Shown in pieces: positions 61,918 to 64,000 of a DNA stretch of 64,000 nucleotides (within the stretch, counting starts at the first letter, position 1; the number at the start of each line of letters is the position of its first letter). The notes under the pieces were generated by a model. It did no database searches and was not told the origin of the DNA. It was given only the letters and a program-made list of their open reading frames with translations. Position numbers and translations under genes: made by a program. The DNA is taken from contig NZ_CP034346.1 in assembly GCF_003991425.1 (NCBI RefSeq), positions 6,433,680-6,497,679 of the forward strand, written 5' to 3'. The DNA is from Paenibacillus lutimineralis (GTDB lineage Bacteria > Bacillota > Bacilli > Paenibacillales > Paenibacillaceae).

Positions 61918-63456
61918 ATGAACAAAACATCATTTATGATCGGTGTTGATATCGGAACGACAAGTACAAAAGCAGTTCTTTACGAAGAAAATGGCACTGT
62001 CGTTGCGAGCGCAAATATTGAATATCCATTATATACTCCTTCCGCAGATATTGCTGAACAGGATCCGGAAGAGATTTTCGCCGCTGTTCTGCAGGCGGTT
62101 CAACAAGTAATCCAGCAGAGTAAGACGGAAACAAGCCGAATCCTGTTCGTCTCCTTCAGTACGGCCATGCATAGCGTGATCCCGGTAGATGAAGCGGGAG
62201 CACCATTGATGCGTTGCCTGACCTGGGCCGATAACCGCAGTGTGAAATGGGCAGATAAACTGAAGAAGGAACTGGGCGGACATGAAATTTATCTTCGTAC
62301 CGGAACACCGATTCACCCCATGTCTCCGCTGACAAAAATATTATGGTTGCGCCATGAGCGGCCGGATATTTTCAATAAAACTCGTAAATTCATTTCTATT
62401 AAAGAATATATATTCTTCAAGTTGTTTGGAAGATATATTGTCGATCATTCCATCGCATCCGCAACCGGACTTATGAACCTGGAGCACCTGGACTGGGATG
62501 CTGAGGCGCTGCAAATCGCTGGCATTACTTCGGAGCATCTATCTTCTCTCGTATCAACGACCCATATTTTGCATGGGCTTGCACCTGAATATGCTAACAG
62601 AATGGGTCTGCTCGCCTCTACCCCGTTTGTGATCGGAGCAAGCGACGGGGTTCTATCAAATCTGGGTGTCGGCGCCATCGATCCTGGAGTCGTCGCGGTC
62701 ACCATCGGCACGAGCGGAGCCATTCGCACTGTAGTGGATAAGCCTAGGACCGATCCGAAGGGACGGATTTTCTGCTATGCTCTAACCGAGAAGCATTGGG
62801 TGATCGGCGGAGCGGTCAATAACGGCGGCGTTATCTTTCGCTGGGTGCGCGATGAGATCGCCGCATCCGAGGTTGAGACCGCCAAGCGGCTCGGAATCAG
62901 TTCCTATGATGTGTTAACGAAGATTGCAGAACGGGTTCCCCCTGGCTCAAACGGTCTCCTCTTCCATCCATACCTATCGGGAGAGCGAGCCCCGCTATGG
63001 AATCCGAATGCACGCGGTTCCTTCTTCGGTCTGACCCTTCATCATCAGAAGGAACATATGATTCGCGCCGCTTTGGAAGGAGTCATCTACAATCTGTATA
63101 CCGTTCTACTTGCTATGGAAGAACAAATCGGGAGGCCGCTTAAAATTCAAGCCACCGGCGGATTTGCCCGCTCCCCATTATGGCGGCAAATGCTGGCCGA
63201 TATTTTCGACCAGACCGTTGTGATCCCTGAAAGCTTCGAGAGCTCTTGCCTGGGAGCAGTTGTACTTGGCTTATATGCGCTAGGAAGAATCGATTCCTTC
63301 AACCATGTCTCCAGCATGATCGGAGAAACCTATGAACATACGCCAAACCGCGACAATTCAGCGATCTATAAGAAGCTCCTTCCTATCTATATCCGTATCT
63401 CGCGAAAATTGGAGGAAGATTATCAAGCCATTGCCGATTTTCAGCGTAACCATTAA
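61918..63456 (+). CDS. gntK: Gluconate kinase (FGGY family)
   Basis: The 512-residue sugar kinase has the N-terminal phosphate motif IGVDIGTTSTKAVLYEENG (residues 8-26), sugar-site region STAMHSVIPVDEAGAPLMRCLTWADNRS, and C-terminal FGGY motifs (LFHPYLSGERAPLWNPNARGSFFGL; ATGGFARSPLWRQMLAD). It makes 6-phosphogluconate, the substrate of gnd. A GCAGGAG signal precedes the ATG. The last gene of the operon, it ends before a strong terminator. Confidence 0.93.
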   Translation: MNKTSFMIGVDIGTTSTKAVLYEENGTVVASANIEYPLYTPSADIAEQDPEEIFAAVLQAVQQVIQQSKTETSRILFVSFSTAMHSVIPVDEAGAPLMRCLTWADNRSVKWADKLKKELGGHEIYLRTGTPIHPMSPLTKILWLRHERPDIFNKTRKFISIKEYIFFKLFGRYIVDHSIASATGLMNLEHLDWDAEALQIAGITSEHLSSLVSTTHILHGLAPEYANRMGLLASTPFVIGASDGVLSNLGVGAIDPGVVAVTIGTSGAIRTVVDKPRTDPKGRIFCYALTEKHWVIGGAVNNGGVIFRWVRDEIAASEVETAKRLGISSYDVLTKIAERVPPGSNGLLFHPYLSGERAPLWNPNARGSFFGLTLHHQKEHMIRAALEGVIYNLYTVLLAMEEQIGRPLKIQATGGFARSPLWRQMLADIFDQTVVIPESFESSCLGAVVLGLYALGRIDSFNHVSSMIGETYEHTPNRDNSAIYKKLLPIYIRISRKLEEDYQAIADFQRNH

Positions 63457-63483
63457 ACGAGTTATATATAGTCTGATCATAAG

Positions 63484-63517
63484 AAAACAGGACCTGACGA
63501 ACGTCAGGTCCTGTTTT
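63484..63517 (+). terminator. Terminator of the gluconate operon
   Basis: A 16-base perfect stem (AAAACAGGACCTGACG with its complement) around AA is followed by TTTTCTTATTTTAT. It ends transcription 27 bases after gntK. Confidence 0.9.
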
Positions 63518-63588
63518 CTTATTTTATAATCTATCAAAAGGACTCATTTATCCTACCAACGATCCTCGAATCTATCCAACCGAAAAAG

Positions 63589-63919
63589 TTATTCACAACC
63601 TCTTAAAAAACAAATTTCGATCAGCTTGGAATAACCTGTGCACATTTTTTTTCGTTAATTCACAGTTCCTGTCGATTTTTAAACAGATTATAAACAATAT
63701 ATAGTGTTGTTGACGGAATTTATACACAAGTTATTGAATTTGTGGATAAATACGCGTATTACATTGAAATATAAGGCTTCTTTTGCTATGATTATAATGC
63801 TTTCACTGTGAATATCTATTAAACATTATAAAATTATCAACAGCCTGTGGATAATATTGTGAACAATTCAAAGTTATCCACTTTTATAATGATTACATTT
63901 TTCTGAGTAATGGGGATAA
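63589..63919. promoter_or_regulatory. DnaA-box cluster 2, dnaA-proximal part of oriC
   Basis: TTATTCACA (63589), TTATACACA (63720), TGTGGATAA (63741, exact consensus, reverse), TGTGGATAA (63846, exact, reverse), TTATCCACT (63874) and TGGGGATAA (63911) occur in an AT-rich stretch. This is the dnaA-upstream half of the origin. The DNA-unwinding element is not visible; in Bacillus it lies beyond dnaA. There is no gene in this 540-base gap. Confidence 0.85.
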
Positions 63920-63983
63920 AACTCCCCTTTATTTATGTTTTTTCGACTTTTTTTGCATGGCTCATGCCACAATTGGATGATTT

Positions 63984-63991
63984 AAAAGGAG
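63984..63991 (+). promoter_or_regulatory. dnaA: Shine-Dalgarno probably of dnaA
   Basis: AAAAGGAG lies nine bases before the window edge, after the DnaA-box cluster. In Firmicutes the gene here is dnaA. Its start codon should be just beyond base 64000, so the gene itself is not seen. Confidence 0.55.
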
Positions 63992-64000
63992 TGACAGTCT

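Noticed and set aside
63636..63664. Weak DnaA-box-like sequences CTGTGCACA and TAATTCACA.
   Set aside because: Two or more mismatches to TTATCCACA, so they were left out of the box list.

Overview
The window reads as a Paenibacillus-type, endospore-forming Firmicute chromosome immediately left of the replication origin. This follows from the gene content and order: rpmH-rnpA-yidC-khpB-mnmE-mnmG-rsmG-noc-parA-parB, then yyaC, rpsF-ssb-rpsR, rplI-dnaB, purA and walRKHIJ-htrA. Most long genes are on the minus strand, so they are transcribed away from the origin. The last bases carry a Shine-Dalgarno that probably belongs to dnaA, which would start just past base 64000. The genus is an inference from protein style and layout; the phylum-level placement is firm.

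Layout from left to right. 1-5821 is accessory: the end of a bacitracin/lantibiotic-type ABC permease with its histidine kinase, a second ABC exporter, and a MerR-controlled operon with a small glycine-zipper protein and a GAP-family membrane protein, ending with a yyzF-like CxxH/CxxC protein. 6078-17223 holds a DUF4386 protein, a Crp/Fnr regulator and a seven-gene sugar operon (LacI regulator, BadF-type kinase, GH4 phospho-glycosidase, two ABC permeases, a binding lipoprotein and a secreted GHL10 hydrolase). 17395-26484 holds the HtrA protease, the WalRK cell-wall stress system and an M23 peptidoglycan peptidase. 26730-36099 holds purA, dnaB, rplI, gdpP (c-di-AMP turnover), a DUF2232 protein, a CBS protein and an LCP cell-wall ligase. 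36764-42558 is an oligopeptide ABC operon. 43272-49657 holds rpsR-ssb-rpsF, yjzC, tRNA-Ser(CGA), an MscS channel, yyaC and a class V aminotransferase. 49780-59741 is the chromosome-segregation, tRNA-modification and origin core. 60087-63456 is a gluconate operon (gnd-gntR-gntK).

Three non-coding features stand out. First, a family of about 380-bp palindrome-rich repeats with shared terminal inverted repeats (core GTTCAAAAAGTCC) is present as two long copies, one internally deleted copy, one half copy and two relics, always between genes; it looks like a MITE or REP-like element. Second, the gluconate operon lies between rpmH and dnaA, with DnaA-box-like clusters on both sides of it. Third, one of two parS sites lies in the loop of the rsmG terminator hairpin.

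Start codons were adjusted from the longest open frame wherever a good Shine-Dalgarno pointed inside it. In several of these cases the longest frame began at an ATG, TTG or GTG lying in the Shine-Dalgarno itself.
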